Shown here one piece after another: positions 35,502 through 45,535 of a DNA stretch of 64,000 nt (positions are counted from its first letter, which is position 1; each line of letters begins with the position of its first letter). A program made the translations under genes and the position numbers. The DNA comes from Anaerolineae bacterium (lineage in GTDB: Bacteria; Chloroflexota; Anaerolineae; Aggregatilineales; Phototrophicaceae), in contig JAIOHM010000083.1 of assembly GCA_019912965.1 (NCBI GenBank), positions 1 to 64,000 of the forward strand, read 5' to 3'. The notes beneath the pieces were generated by a model. The model saw only the letters and a list, made by a program, of their open reading frames with translations. It did no database searches and was not told the origin of the DNA.

Positions 35502-37379
35502 ATGGTTCAACAATCCCACACTGATACTGTTCGAGAAAAGGCCAATATCGATTTTCCGCCGTATATTCAGCATCAGCGCCTCCGCGAATGGGTTGCGGAA
35601 ATGGTTGCGCTGTGCAAACCGGATAACGTTCACTGGTGTGACGGTTCTCAGGAAGAATACGATGATTTGTGTAATCTTCTGGTAGAGAACGGTACATTCA
35701 TCAAGCTCAATGAAAATCTGCGTCCCAATAGCTTTCTTGCGCGTTCAGACCCCAGTGATGTGGCGCGTATGGAAGACCGAACCTTTATTTGCAGCCTGAG
35801 CCGTACCGAGGCTGGCCCGACCAATAATTGGGTAGAACCGCGCGAAATGCACCGGACTCTGGATGTACTCTTTGATGGCTGTATGCGTGGACGAACGATG
35901 TATATCATCCCCTTCAGCATGGGGCCGTTGGGGTCGCATATTTCATACATTGGTGTTGAGCTTTCCGACTCCGCATACGTTGCTGTCAATATGCGAATCA
36001 TGACACGCATGGGGCGTCCAGTTTATGACGTGTTGGGTGAAGATGGTCCATTCGTGCCTTGCGTACATTCGGTCGGTATGCCGCTGGCTCCAGGGCAGGC
36101 GGATATTCCTTGGCCGTCTAACCCCAATAACCGCTATATTGTCCACTTCCCAGAGGAACGCGGAATCTGGTCGTATGGTAGTGGCTATGGTGGTAATGCG
36201 CTGCTAGGGAAAAAATGCTTCGCGTTGCGTATCGCTTCCAACATTGCTCATGATGAAGGCTGGTTGGCCGAACATATGGCGCTCGTAGGTGTCGAAGCCC
36301 CGGATGGCGAAAAGACCTATGTTGCAGCCGCTTTCCCAAGTGCTTGTGGCAAAACCAATTTCGCGATGCTTATCCCCCCGGCAGGTTTTGAAGGCTGGAA
36401 GGTAACGACCGTTGGCGATGATATTGCCTGGATTAAATTGGGTGAGGATGGGCAACTTCATGCCATCAATCCTGAGGCTGGTTTCTTTGGCGTTGCGCCG
36501 GGGACAAACTTCAAGACGAATCCCAATGCAATGGAAACTATCAGGCAAAACACCATCTTTACCAACGTTGCACTAACGCCAGAGGGTGATGTGTGGTGGG
36601 AAGGGATGACAGATACGCCACCCGCTAATTTGATTGACTGGCAGGGTCAACCTTGGACGCCGGACTCAGGTCGCAAATCGTCACATCCCAATGCGCGCTT
36701 TACGGCTCCCGCAAGCCAGTGTCCGTCGATTGATCCAGAATGGGAAAATCCCGAAGGTGTACCGATCAAGGCCTTTATTTTTGGTGGGCGTCGCAGTTCG
36801 GTTGCACCGCTGGTCTTCCAGGCCTTCAACTGGGCCTATGGGGTCTATTTTGCCGCTACGATGGGTTCAGAAATGACAGCCGCAGCAGCGGGAAAAATCG
36901 GTGAAGTACGTCGTGATCCATTCGCCATGCTGCCATTCTGTGGCTACCACATGGCGAGTTATTTCAATCACTGGTTGCAATTTGGACGCTATGTGCCTAA
37001 TCCGCCCCGTATTTTCCTGGTCAATTGGTTCCGCAAGGATGAAAACGGCAAATTCCTGTGGCCGGGTTTTGGTGACAATATGCGCGTCTTGCAATGGATT
37101 GTCTCCCGTGCCCGGACTCGTGCCGCTGGTTTGGAAACGCCGCTGGGGCGTACACCCCTGTACGAAGACCTTAACTGGGAAGGTTTAGAGGGGTACACCA
37201 AGCAGGATTTCAACCGCGCGATGAATATCGACAAGGAGTTGTGGAAGAACGAAATTCTCTCCCACGAGGAATTGTTCATCAAGCTTTATGATCGTTTGCC
37301 AAAGGAAATGGTGGCTGTTCGTGAATTGCTCCTCTCCAGTTTGTGGGGCGAACCCGAATGGCTTGACCGTTACGAGTAA
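35502..37379 (+). CDS. pckG: Phosphoenolpyruvate carboxykinase (GTP)
   Basis: A 625-residue GTP-type PEPCK converting oxaloacetate and GTP to phosphoenolpyruvate, CO2 and GDP at the start of gluconeogenesis. Seen motifs are FPSACGKTN (about 277-286, the P-loop with the mobile-loop cysteine), [21 protein letters not shown] and [15 protein letters not shown]. Length matches the GTP family and not the 530-residue ATP family. AGAGGAA lies upstream. It is followed by mdh, which supplies oxaloacetate, making a functional pair. Confidence 0.97.
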   Translation: MVQQSHTDTVREKANIDFPPYIQHQRLREWVAEMVALCKPDNVHWCDGSQEEYDDLCNLLVENGTFIKLNENLRPNSFLARSDPSDVARMEDRTFICSLSRTEAGPTNNWVEPREMHRTLDVLFDGCMRGRTMYIIPFSMGPLGSHISYIGVELSDSAYVAVNMRIMTRMGRPVYDVLGEDGPFVPCVHSVGMPLAPGQADIPWPSNPNNRYIVHFPEERGIWSYGSGYGGNALLGKKCFALRIASNIAHDEGWLAEHMALVGVEAPDGEKTYVAAAFPSACGKTNFAMLIPPAGFEGWKVTTVGDDIAWIKLGEDGQLHAINPEAGFFGVAPGTNFKTNPNAMETIRQNTIFTNVALTPEGDVWWEGMTDTPPANLIDWQGQPWTPDSGRKSSHPNARFTAPASQCPSIDPEWENPEGVPIKAFIFGGRRSSVAPLVFQAFNWAYGVYFAATMGSEMTAAAAGKIGEVRRDPFAMLPFCGYHMASYFNHWLQFGRYVPNPPRIFLVNWFRKDENGKFLWPGFGDNMRVLQWIVSRARTRAAGLETPLGRTPLYEDLNWEGLEGYTKQDFNRAMNIDKELWKNEILSHEELFIKLYDRLPKEMVAVRELLLSSLWGEPEWLDRYE

Positions 37380-37413
37380 ACCGTGATTTCCCCTCTATTC
37401 GTATAGCACCATC

Positions 37414-37456
37414 GGAGCATGTACAAGTCTGAACATGCTCCGGTTTGTGTTATAAT
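37414..37456 (+). promoter_or_regulatory. mdh promoter region with inverted repeat
   Basis: GGAGCATGT (37414-37422) and ACATGCTCC (37433-37441) are perfect nine-base inverted arms with a ten-base spacer. Ten bases on stands TATAAT (37451-37456), an exact -10 box; the -35 position falls inside the repeat and is weak. The layout suits a regulated mdh promoter with a protein bound over -35. The repeat could also be a pckG terminator lacking a good T-run. Confidence 0.5.
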
Positions 37457-37499
37457 CTTCCCGTTTTCGCTCATATTACATAATGGAGAACAGAATACT

Positions 37500-38444
37500 A
37501 TGGCTCGTCAGAAGGTAACAGTGGTTGGCGCGGGCAATGTTGGCGCGACCTGTGCCCACTGGATTGTCAGCAAAGAACTGGCTGATGTTGTATTAGTCGA
37601 TATTGTTGAAGGTGTTCCACAGGGTAAAGCGTTAGACCTGTTGGAAGCTGCTCCAGTCATGAAATTTGATGTTAATGTAGTTGGTGCAACCAGCTACGAA
37701 GCCACCGCCGATTCAGATGTTGTGGTCATCACTGCCGGTGTCCCTCGCAAAAAAGACCCCGTTACGGGCAAATTCCCCAGCCGTGATGAATTGGTTAAAA
37801 CCAATCAGAAAATCGTTGGCGAAGTCGCCCGACAGGTTGCCAGGTATTCCCCTAATACAATCATTATCATTGTTTCCAATCCTTTGGATGCAATGTGCCA
37901 CGTCGCTTTGAAAGAAAGTGGTTTCCCCAGTGAACGGGTGATTGGACAGGCTGGTGCGTTGGATACTGCGCGCTATAAAACATTTATTGCCCAGGAATTG
38001 GGTGTCAGTGTGCGTGATGTTCATGGTATCGTGCTGGGTGGACACGGCGATACGATGGTGCCACTGCCTCGTCATACCTCGGTGGCGGGCATCCCTGTGC
38101 GTGAATTAATGGCTGAAGACAAACTTCAGGCCATTATTCAACGTACCCGTAACGGTGGCGGGGAGATCGTCGGTCTTATTGGTGTGAGTGCTTGGTATGC
38201 CCCATCAGCAGGCACGGTCGAAATGGTCGAAGCTGTATTACGCGATCAGAAGCGTGTTATTCCATCCGCCGTTCTGCTAAATGGTGAATATGGCTATAAT
38301 GGTCTGTATATCGGTGTTCCGGCGGTGCTGGGTGCGAAAGGTATCGAGAAGGTCATTACGATGGATTTGAATGACGAAGAGAAGACCATGCTTGATGTCA
38401 GCGCCAAAGCCGTACAGGATGTTGTGAATATTTTAGGCTACTAG
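37500..38444 (+). CDS. mdh: Malate dehydrogenase
   Basis: A 314-residue LDH-like (type 3) malate dehydrogenase, NAD-dependent. The Rossmann motif VVGAGNVGAT is at 8-17; TAGVPRKKDP has the arginine at the substrate-specificity site that selects malate over lactate; SNPLDAMCH and the catalytic GGHGDTMVP follow. ATG 37500 is in good register with GGAG upstream; an upstream frame extension to 37419 lies in the promoter. It links the TCA cycle with the adjacent pckG gene. Confidence 0.96.
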   Translation: MARQKVTVVGAGNVGATCAHWIVSKELADVVLVDIVEGVPQGKALDLLEAAPVMKFDVNVVGATSYEATADSDVVVITAGVPRKKDPVTGKFPSRDELVKTNQKIVGEVARQVARYSPNTIIIIVSNPLDAMCHVALKESGFPSERVIGQAGALDTARYKTFIAQELGVSVRDVHGIVLGGHGDTMVPLPRHTSVAGIPVRELMAEDKLQAIIQRTRNGGGEIVGLIGVSAWYAPSAGTVEMVEAVLRDQKRVIPSAVLLNGEYGYNGLYIGVPAVLGAKGIEKVITMDLNDEEKTMLDVSAKAVQDVVNILGY

Positions 38445-38471
38445 GTTTCAATACCGTTTGATGCGGTGTTG

Positions 38472-38498
38472 AAGGGCGAGCCGTAGCGGTTCGCCCTT
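38472..38498. terminator. GC-rich hairpin after mdh
   Basis: AAGGGCGA (38472-38479) pairs with TCGCCCTT (38491-38498), with an inner CCG/CGG stem around TAG. It lies 27 bases after mdh and has only a weak T-rich follow-on (GCTATTCTTGTT). Likely an mdh transcript-end structure. Confidence 0.6.
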
Positions 38499-38530
38499 GC
38501 TATTCTTGTTAGGATTTTGTGAGGTTGCTG

Positions 38531-39586
38531 ATGTCTCAACGGATCATTGATTTGACGGGCGGTACTGCGATGGTCGTGACTGATCTGCACGGCGCTTGGG
38601 ATGTGTACCGCCGTCTGCGTGACCTGTTTTTGCATCAGCGATCCAGAGGGGTGGTTGATCGTCTCATTATTTGCGGTGATCTGATCCACAGTGAGGGGCT
38701 CGAAGAGTTCGACTCAAGCTTGGACATGCTGCTTGATGTCATGGCTCTCCAAGCTGAACTGGGCAAAGATCGCGTGACCATGCTGCTGGGCAATCACGAA
38801 CTCCCGCATATTTATGGTTTGACATTGGCGAAAGGGTCAATTGAATATACGCCGCGTTTTGAAGCTGCCTTGACCCGACTCGATCAGCGCTATAAAGCTC
38901 CTCAAAACCGTAAATCGGTGCTTGATTTTCTTGCCAGCCTGCCATTTTTTGCCCGTACCAAAGCTGGGGTTTTGATTACCCACGCAGGTGCAGGCGCAGA
39001 TATTGCTTCGTCCAAGCATGTTGATCGTCTGTGTAATTTGAATCACAAGAATTTGATTGATCTCGCCGATACGGAACTCAAAAAGTTTGATATTGCTAGT
39101 TTGCAGCGTGGCTATTCACATTTCACGGGTGTATCTTACGAAGAACAGGCCAAGCGGTATCTGGCGGTGACTGGCCCGGATGACCTACGTTACAATGAGC
39201 TGTTGCGCGTCCTGTTCCTGAGTGGGCAGAACACCGATTTTGACTTGATGTGGAACACGTTGTTTTCCCAAAATGAGTTGGATGTGGGCGAAGGCACATA
39301 TCTAAAAACAGTCAAAAACTTTTTACAGTATTTTACCGAAGCCGGAACCATGGAACAGCGTGTCCTCGTCGCTGGTCACATTGGTGTAAAAGATGGTTTT
39401 GCCGAAATTGGCAAACAACAACTTCGGCTTGCCAGTTATACCCATGCTTTTCCCAAGCGTTCAGCACGTTACTTACTGTTGGATTGCGAAGCACCTGTTA
39501 AAACTGCTGCCGATCTTGTGCCATGTCTTCGTTTTGTGTTCGACGACGATCAAGGCTTAAGCGTTCCGCCGCTGAAATCAGCCTGA
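38531..39586 (+). CDS. Metallophosphoesterase (calcineurin-like)
   Basis: A 351-residue protein with the two-metal phosphoesterase motifs: VVTDLHG (15-21), CGDLIH (48-53), GNHELPH (about 84-90) and THAGAG. A second histidine motif, VAGHIGVKDG, comes near residue 280. The closest look is a serine/threonine-phosphatase-like calcineurin fold protein. The ATG at 38531 has GAGG upstream; GTG 38519 is less likely. The 3' end overlaps the convergent fmt gene by 37 bases. Substrate unknown. Confidence 0.85.
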   Translation: MSQRIIDLTGGTAMVVTDLHGAWDVYRRLRDLFLHQRSRGVVDRLIICGDLIHSEGLEEFDSSLDMLLDVMALQAELGKDRVTMLLGNHELPHIYGLTLAKGSIEYTPRFEAALTRLDQRYKAPQNRKSVLDFLASLPFFARTKAGVLITHAGAGADIASSKHVDRLCNLNHKNLIDLADTELKKFDIASLQRGYSHFTGVSYEEQAKRYLAVTGPDDLRYNELLRVLFLSGQNTDFDLMWNTLFSQNELDVGEGTYLKTVKNFLQYFTEAGTMEQRVLVAGHIGVKDGFAEIGKQQLRLASYTHAFPKRSARYLLLDCEAPVKTAADLVPCLRFVFDDDQGLSVPPLKSA

Positions 39587-40473
39587 CCCCGTACAAATTC
39601 TTCGGCTGTCATGGCCTTGCGCCCTGCAAGCTGGATGCGTTTGAGCAAAAATAAGCCCTTGCCTGTCCCAACTGCGATCCCATCGCGGGTTTGAACCACC
39701 TGACCCGGTTCTGCCTTACCCTCAATCACCATTCCGCTGAGAATTTTTAACTGCTGCCCATTCCAATGGCTGTAGGTTCCGGGCCATGGTGTAAAGGCAC
39801 GCACCAACCGCTCAATTGAAACTGCATCCTGTTCCCATCGAATATTGCCTTCCTCTTTTTCGATTTGTGGCGCATAAGTGACCAGTGTTTCATCTTGGGT
39901 TTTAGGCACAAATTCACCTCTTAAGTAACCGGGGAGGGTTTCAATCAGCATCTCTGCTCCAACAACTGCCAGTTTATCATGCAAGGATTGTCCGGTTTCA
40001 TCACTGCTCAGTTGGATAGAACGCTGCGTTAGCATTGGCCCGGTATCCAGTCCGGCATCCATCTTCATAATGGTCACGCCGCTTTCAGTATCACCCGCCC
40101 GGATAACTGCCTGAATAGGTGCAGCACCCCGCCAGCGTGGGAGTAGTGAAGCATGAACATTGATTGATCCATGTTCTGGAATATCAAGAATAGTTTGCGG
40201 CAAGATTTGACCAAATGCAGCTACTATGAATACATCGGGTTGCCATTGCTTAAGTTCAGCAATCGCTTCTGCTCGACGGATTTTCTCAGGCTGAAAAACC
40301 GGAATGCCATGCTGAAGCGCCAGTTGTTTGATGGGCGGCGGTTGTAACTGACGATTGCGTCCTGCTGGACGATCAGGTTGTGTAACCACCCCAAGAACTT
40401 CGTGGTGCTCAATAAGTTTTTGTAGGGTAGTGATGGCGAAATCTGGTGTTCCCATAAATACGACTTTTGCCAT
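39550..40473 (-). CDS. fmt: Methionyl-tRNA formyltransferase
   Basis: A 307-residue Fmt, which formylates the initiator Met-tRNA using 10-formyltetrahydrofolate. The start MAKVVFMGTPDFA, the catalytic INVHASLLPRWRGAAPIQ (104-121) with Asn105 and His107, and DTGPML are all present, and the C-terminal tRNA-binding domain is full length. It stands alone without def next to it. Its last codons overlap the end of the metallophosphoesterase gene on the other strand. Confidence 0.96.
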   Translation of the reverse strand: MAKVVFMGTPDFAITTLQKLIEHHEVLGVVTQPDRPAGRNRQLQPPPIKQLALQHGIPVFQPEKIRRAEAIAELKQWQPDVFIVAAFGQILPQTILDIPEHGSINVHASLLPRWRGAAPIQAVIRAGDTESGVTIMKMDAGLDTGPMLTQRSIQLSSDETGQSLHDKLAVVGAEMLIETLPGYLRGEFVPKTQDETLVTYAPQIEKEEGNIRWEQDAVSIERLVRAFTPWPGTYSHWNGQQLKILSGMVIEGKAEPGQVVQTRDGIAVGTGKGLFLLKRIQLAGRKAMTAEEFVRGQADFSGGTLKP

Positions 40474-40540
40474 TACGATTACTCCGGTTTAGTTGTATCG
40501 GCGAAAGCAAGGTGCTACTATTAATCCATGTGGTTTGCAC

Positions 40541-40558
40541 AAGGGGCTTTTGCCCCTT
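40541..40558. repeat. GC hairpin between fmt and recJ
   Basis: AAGGGGC (40541-40547) pairs with GCCCCTT (40552-40558) around TTTT. It lies in the 130-base divergent gap between fmt and recJ, so it is not at a transcript end. No T-run follows on either strand. It may be a leader structure for recJ or a stray repeat. Confidence 0.45.
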
Positions 40559-40603
40559 ATCCACTTTAAGGTTAAGTTCTTATTTTAAACAACGGGTTAT
40601 CGA

Positions 40604-42313
40604 GTGTCTACTTTATCAAAACGTTGGCTGGTTGCCACACCTGCCGCTTCTGAAATATTAGCTGCATACCGGGGAATTCATCCGGTGCTGGCACAAACCT
40701 TATACAACCGGGGCTTTACCGAACCGGACGAAGCACGCCGCTTTTTGGAAGCCCACAATGAAAATACGAACCCTTTCTTGATGAAGGGTGTAAATCTTGC
40801 TGTTGCCCGCATTCGGCAGGCCATCATGAACCATGAGCAAATTGTCGTTTACGGTGATTTTGATGCAGATGGTGTAACCTCCACCGCGCTGATGGTGCAA
40901 ACACTCACTGCGCTGAACGCTCTTGTCAAACCCTATATTCCGCATCGTGTCGATGAAGGTTATGGCCTGAACAGTCAAGCGCTGGTTAAACTGGCGCAGG
41001 CTGGAGCAAAATTAATTATAACGGTAGACTGCGGCATTCGTTCAGTGGAAGATGTCGAGGCGGGCAAGACCGCTGGGCTGGACATCATTATCACCGATCA
41101 TCACTCCATCGGCCCGGAAATTCCCAACGCCTACGCAGTGATTAACCCCAAACAGGAAGATTGCAAATACCCGGAAGATATGCTGGCTGGGGTAGGGGTA
41201 GCGTATAAACTGGCGGATGCGCTTCTACGTGCCGCCAAACAGGATCGTCCAGCTCCTCGTTTGGAAGTTGAAGAGTTGCTCGATCTGGTTGCCATTGGCA
41301 CAGTGGCTGACCTTGCACCCATGAACCGTATTGAAAATCGGGCACTGGTTCGTCATGGGCTTGCTGTGTTGAGTCGTGCAAATCGTCCAGGCATTCGGGC
41401 GTTGCTGGAGGTCTCTGGTGTAAAGCCTGCTGGCATCACATCTATGAATATTGGTTTCTCGCTGGGGCCGCGCATCAATGCCGCTGGACGGTTAGAAAGC
41501 GCTATGATCGCCTATAATTTGTTGGCTGCTAATGATTATGACGAGGCGCTCAAACTAGCCGAACAGCTTCAACAACTCAACAACCAGCGGCAGGATTTAA
41601 CCCGTTCTGCACAGGAAGTTGTGCGGGGGAGTGTCGAATCACAAAAGTCGGATCTGCCCTTAATCTTTGCTTCAGGCCATTTCCAACCGGGTATTGTTGG
41701 GTTGGTTGCTGGACGGCTGACCGAAGAATATTTCCGTCCAACGGTGATTATGGAAGAAGGTGAAACCGAAAGCCGTGCTTCTTGCCGCAGTATTCCCCAA
41801 TTTGATATTACGCGCGCCCTCGATCAATGTGCCGATCTGCTGGTACGGCATGGTGGACATGCTCAGGCTGCAGGTTTCACGGTGCTCAATCAGAACATTC
41901 CAGCGCTCAAGCAGCGGCTTGTCCAGCTTGCGACAGATCGGCTGGCGGGTCAGGAACTACTCCCGACTTTGGAGATTGACGCAGAAACAGATATTCATCA
42001 TCTCTCTGAATCGTTAGTAACAGAAATGCTGCTTCTGGAACCGACGGGTTATCATAACCCAACTCCCGTGTTGATGTCCCGGAATGTCCGTGTACTGGAA
42101 TCGCGTGGTGTTGGGAAAGAAAGCCAGCATCTCAAACTCAAGTTGGCGCGGGCAGGCCAACCGCCGCTGGATGCCATTGGCTTCGGTTTGGGCGGCTGGC
42201 TGGAAAATATGCCTGATCGAATCGATGTGGCATACCAATTGGAAATCAACGAGTGGAACGGTCATCGCAATCTGCAACTAAATTTGCAGGATATTCGCAG
42301 TTCGCGTGGATAA
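40604..42313 (+). CDS. recJ: Single-stranded-DNA-specific exonuclease RecJ
   Basis: A 569-residue RecJ, the 5'-3' ssDNA exonuclease of recombination and mismatch repair. The DHH domain shows VYGDFDADGVTS (82-93), ITVDCGI (139-145) and IITDHHS (162-168); the DHHA1 domain has GGHAQAAGFTV; an OB-fold follows. The GTG start at 40604 has only a weak ribosome site. mutS is also present in the window (48031-50664) but in another unit. Confidence 0.95.
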   Translation: MSTLSKRWLVATPAASEILAAYRGIHPVLAQTLYNRGFTEPDEARRFLEAHNENTNPFLMKGVNLAVARIRQAIMNHEQIVVYGDFDADGVTSTALMVQTLTALNALVKPYIPHRVDEGYGLNSQALVKLAQAGAKLIITVDCGIRSVEDVEAGKTAGLDIIITDHHSIGPEIPNAYAVINPKQEDCKYPEDMLAGVGVAYKLADALLRAAKQDRPAPRLEVEELLDLVAIGTVADLAPMNRIENRALVRHGLAVLSRANRPGIRALLEVSGVKPAGITSMNIGFSLGPRINAAGRLESAMIAYNLLAANDYDEALKLAEQLQQLNNQRQDLTRSAQEVVRGSVESQKSDLPLIFASGHFQPGIVGLVAGRLTEEYFRPTVIMEEGETESRASCRSIPQFDITRALDQCADLLVRHGGHAQAAGFTVLNQNIPALKQRLVQLATDRLAGQELLPTLEIDAETDIHHLSESLVTEMLLLEPTGYHNPTPVLMSRNVRVLESRGVGKESQHLKLKLARAGQPPLDAIGFGLGGWLENMPDRIDVAYQLEINEWNGHRNLQLNLQDIRSSRG

Positions 42314-42350
42314 TAACCCGTAGCACACCTCCTAAGGATATTTCGTAGTT

Positions 42351-43115
42351 ATGCGTAGGACTTTAAGACGAATTCTGGCGGATATCCGCGCCCGAAAGCA
42401 TGTTGATGTCTATGTTGTTTCGGGCTTGGCAATTATCTTCGCCATCCTGACGACTGTTGGCGATATTGTTCCTGAGCAGCTAAAAACGGCTGCTATCCTT
42501 GCTGCGCTTGGGCTTTTGGTGTTTAACATCAGTACACCGGAACATCAACTTGCCAGTGCTGATGATGTTTTGAATGATCGCACCAGCTTTATCCCATTGG
42601 GTGAGCGTCTAAAGGGAGTCCGTAAATTCTGGATTTATGGCCCTTCTGCTATTAATGTTCTCAGCCCGGAAAATTTAATGCTCATTAAAGACGAAATACT
42701 CGCCTATCCTGATGGTGAATTTCGCGTGCTTGTTCAAGACCCGGCCAAAACCGCTGCTGTCCAATTGTTGGTTCGTCAGCTTGATGAAGGGCTAACCTTC
42801 AGAATGCGGGATTTGCCTTCGGATATTGCTGAATCGATTAATCGACTGGAAAAAGTGTCATCCTGGAAAGCTCAGGGTGCGTTTGCCTATCGGTTGCTGG
42901 ATTATGGGCCGGGATTTAGCTTGATGGTGGTTGATCCTGATAAGCGAGATGGCTACATACTGGTAGAGTTTTTTGGTTTTCATAACGAGCAGGTCAGCAA
43001 TCGGATGCATATCCAACTGCGACGGACAGACTCGGAGCGCTGGTTTACCTATTGGGTTGGTCAGTTTGAGCATATGTGGAACGCTGCCCGCTTGCCTTCA
43101 GAGATAAGCGAATGA
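42351..43115 (+). CDS. Hypothetical two-span membrane protein with soluble C-terminal domain
   Basis: A 254-residue protein. Two hydrophobic segments at about 18-38 and 44-60 form a hairpin anchor after a basic N-terminus, and the remaining 190 residues are soluble and probably cytoplasmic. The soluble part (KFWIYGPSAINVL, then EFRVLVQDP) has a layout like phospholipase-D-type signalling domains, but no HKD motif is visible. No family named with confidence. Its stop overlaps the start of the secreted glycosidase-like gene (ATGA). Confidence 0.7.
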   Translation: MRRTLRRILADIRARKHVDVYVVSGLAIIFAILTTVGDIVPEQLKTAAILAALGLLVFNISTPEHQLASADDVLNDRTSFIPLGERLKGVRKFWIYGPSAINVLSPENLMLIKDEILAYPDGEFRVLVQDPAKTAAVQLLVRQLDEGLTFRMRDLPSDIAESINRLEKVSSWKAQGAFAYRLLDYGPGFSLMVVDPDKRDGYILVEFFGFHNEQVSNRMHIQLRRTDSERWFTYWVGQFEHMWNAARLPSEISE

Positions 43116-44488
43116 AAAAAATCCTTATCCTGTGTTGCCTATGGTTGTTTTCTTCCAATCTCTCTGCTCAGGAAGCTGGAAATATCTTTGGTGTTGTTGA
43201 AGGTTTTTGGTTGCCCGATGAAGTCTGCGAACTTCACCCCGGTTGGGAACGTATCATCTTCGATTGGTCGCAGCATCAGCCAGAAGGTTCTGACGATTGG
43301 TACACACTCAATGTCGATGATCGCTGGTTAGCTGCCGCGCAGGATTGTGACCGTGAAGTCGTAGCTATTTTCAAACATACACCTGCTTGGGCAACGGATG
43401 GCACAGCCGGGCCGGGGGTGCCGCGCGGGCTGTATTTGCCGGTCGATGACCCCGGCAACCTGTGGGCACGTTTTGTCCGTAAGAGTGCCGAGTATTATGC
43501 CCCACGCGGCGTGAGTCGTTTTATCATCTGGAACGAACCAGACATCACCCGCGAAACTTATGGTTTTGAGTTCGAGGGTACGCTGGATGATTACTACCAG
43601 ATGCTCAAAGTTGCCTATCTGGCGCTCAAACAGGGTAATTCTGATGCTGAAATCCTGCTAGCAGGTATGACTTACTGGCATGATTTGAATGCGGGGCGTC
43701 GTTTGTACCTTGACCGTTTATTGGAACGTATTACATCTGACCCCGAAGCGGTTGCCAACAATTATTACTTCGATATTGCCAGCCTGCATATTTATTTCCG
43801 ATCTGAAACGGTCTATGATATTGTGCGGCAAACGCGCGAGTTGCTGAACCAGTATGGCTTGACCGATAAACGCATCTGGATTACCGAAATGAACGCTGGG
43901 CCAACCGATGACCCGCTGTGGCCGGTTGTTCGCCCGCAGTATCAGATTGATCTGGATCAGCAGGCAGCTTATCTGGTGCAGGCGGCGGCGTTGGGTGTGG
44001 CAGCAGGTGCGGAACGGATGGCAGTCTACAAATTCTATGATTGGAATTTGCCGCCAGGGGGCGAGGCTTTTGGTCTACTGCGCGCGGATAGTTCTCGTCG
44101 TCCAGCCTTTGATGCTTGGGGAATGATTATCCGCGAATTTAACAATGTAGAATCAGCCCTGCATGCACAGACTGAGCGTGCCGAAGTAGTGTTCCTAAGG
44201 CGCAGTGATGGACAGCAGCTTATTGTCGCTTGGTCACGGACAGCCGAACCAACTCAAATCCGTATTGCAGATAATGGGGAGATTGCTACCTTATTCGATC
44301 TTTATGGTCGCCCAATCGGTATTGAATCAGCGGAGGGTGTTTATACCTTAACGCTGGAAGGTGCGCGTTGCAACACGGTTGACGGATGTGCTGTCGGTGG
44401 AAAGGTTCAGATTTTTACCCAACCTGTTGGGGAAATTTTAATTCAGGAAATCACATCGTCTGGGATGGTTGATCTGGTATTTGAATAG
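43112..44488 (+). CDS. Secreted glycoside-hydrolase-like protein, clan GH-A fold
   Basis: A 458-residue protein with a clear signal peptide (MKKILILCCLWLFSSNLSAQ). The TIM-barrel part has FIIWNEPDI with Glu142 as candidate acid/base and IWITEMNAG with Glu259 as candidate nucleophile, the spacing seen in GH39/GH5-type enzymes. The last 100 residues form a beta-rich domain. The ATG at 43112 overlaps the previous stop. Substrate cannot be told. A second protein of similar layout is encoded at 55063-56472. Confidence 0.8.
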   Translation: MKKILILCCLWLFSSNLSAQEAGNIFGVVEGFWLPDEVCELHPGWERIIFDWSQHQPEGSDDWYTLNVDDRWLAAAQDCDREVVAIFKHTPAWATDGTAGPGVPRGLYLPVDDPGNLWARFVRKSAEYYAPRGVSRFIIWNEPDITRETYGFEFEGTLDDYYQMLKVAYLALKQGNSDAEILLAGMTYWHDLNAGRRLYLDRLLERITSDPEAVANNYYFDIASLHIYFRSETVYDIVRQTRELLNQYGLTDKRIWITEMNAGPTDDPLWPVVRPQYQIDLDQQAAYLVQAAALGVAAGAERMAVYKFYDWNLPPGGEAFGLLRADSSRRPAFDAWGMIIREFNNVESALHAQTERAEVVFLRRSDGQQLIVAWSRTAEPTQIRIADNGEIATLFDLYGRPIGIESAEGVYTLTLEGARCNTVDGCAVGGKVQIFTQPVGEILIQEITSSGMVDLVFE

Positions 44489-44500
44489 AGGATTTATAGG

Positions 44501-45535
44501 ATGTCACAAAACGGACAAAACGGGGCGAACAGTCGCGTAGATTCTAAAGGAGAAATGAAATTCTCCTATGGTGGGCAAGCGGTCATCGAAGGGGTGATGA
44601 TGCGCGGCGCACACACGGCAGCCATTGCCGTCCGCGACCCAAATGGGCAGATTGTTGTTCATGAGCAGCCCTTGAATGCAACACTGTATCGGGGACGAAT
44701 TGCCAAGACACCTTTTGTGCGTGGTGTCGTTGGATTGTGGGATGCACTTGGCCTCGGCACTCGTGCACTAATGTGGGCGGCGGATGTAGCACTGGGTGAG
44801 GAAGAAGAGTCAGTCAATTTTAATGGCCCAATTGGTTGGGCAACAGTGGCTTTTTCCCTGCTTATCGGGATTGGCTTGTTTTTCCTGCTGCCGACTGCAG
44901 GGGCATCTTGGATTGGTAATTTGCTTGGTTTGACGCCTGATGGCTCTGCGCCGATTGGTATGGCCGCTTTTATCATCAATCTGATTGAAGGTGTCATCCA
45001 GTTAGGTATTTTGATTGCCTATATCTGGGCGATTGGGCGCATCCCTGATGTTAAGCGCCTGTTCGGTTATCATGGTGCGGAACACAAAACCATCAATGCT
45101 TATGAAGCAGGCGCGGAGTTGACCCCGGAAGTGGTGGCACAATACCCGATTGAGCACCCACGCTGCGGAACAGCTTTTCTACTGACAGTAGTATTTGTCA
45201 GTGTGTTTGTTTTCTCGTTGTTGGGTCGTCCACCCTTTCTGCTGCTGATTTTGTCCCGTGTGATCTTTATTCCAGTCATCGCCGGGATTGCCTACGAATT
45301 GCTGCGGTTTACGGCTCGGAACATCAATAACCCGATTATTCGCATTATCGTCAAACCCAATTTGGCATTGCAACACTTGACCACCCGCCAACCGGAACTT
45401 CATATGGTCGAAGTTGCGATTGTAGCATTCAAGCGGGTGTTGGTTTCGGAAGGTTTGTTGAATGAAGCCGAAGCTGTCATTCCTGAACCACGACCAGAAG
45501 CGGTTTCGCCTACCTTGGCGAGTGTAAAAAATTAG
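44501..45535 (+). CDS. DUF1385 family membrane protein (YqhQ-like)
   Basis: A 344-residue DUF1385 protein. The family marks are GGQAVIEGVMMRG (24-36) and YHGAEHKTINAYE (about 190-202), with several membrane spans between and after them. The His/Glu cluster in the second motif looks metal-binding. The biochemical role is not established. In many bacteria the gene lies near prfA or rpmE, but not here. It starts 12 bases after the glycosidase-like gene, and its stop overlaps the convergent MFS gene by four bases. Confidence 0.92.
   Translation: MSQNGQNGANSRVDSKGEMKFSYGGQAVIEGVMMRGAHTAAIAVRDPNGQIVVHEQPLNATLYRGRIAKTPFVRGVVGLWDALGLGTRALMWAADVALGEEEESVNFNGPIGWATVAFSLLIGIGLFFLLPTAGASWIGNLLGLTPDGSAPIGMAAFIINLIEGVIQLGILIAYIWAIGRIPDVKRLFGYHGAEHKTINAYEAGAELTPEVVAQYPIEHPRCGTAFLLTVVFVSVFVFSLLGRPPFLLLILSRVIFIPVIAGIAYELLRFTARNINNPIIRIIVKPNLALQHLTTRQPELHMVEVAIVAFKRVLVSEGLLNEAEAVIPEPRPEAVSPTLASVKN

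Noticed and set aside
35502-37379. ATP-type PEPCK
   Set aside because: Length (625) and the FPSACGKTN motif with mobile-loop cysteine belong to the GTP family.
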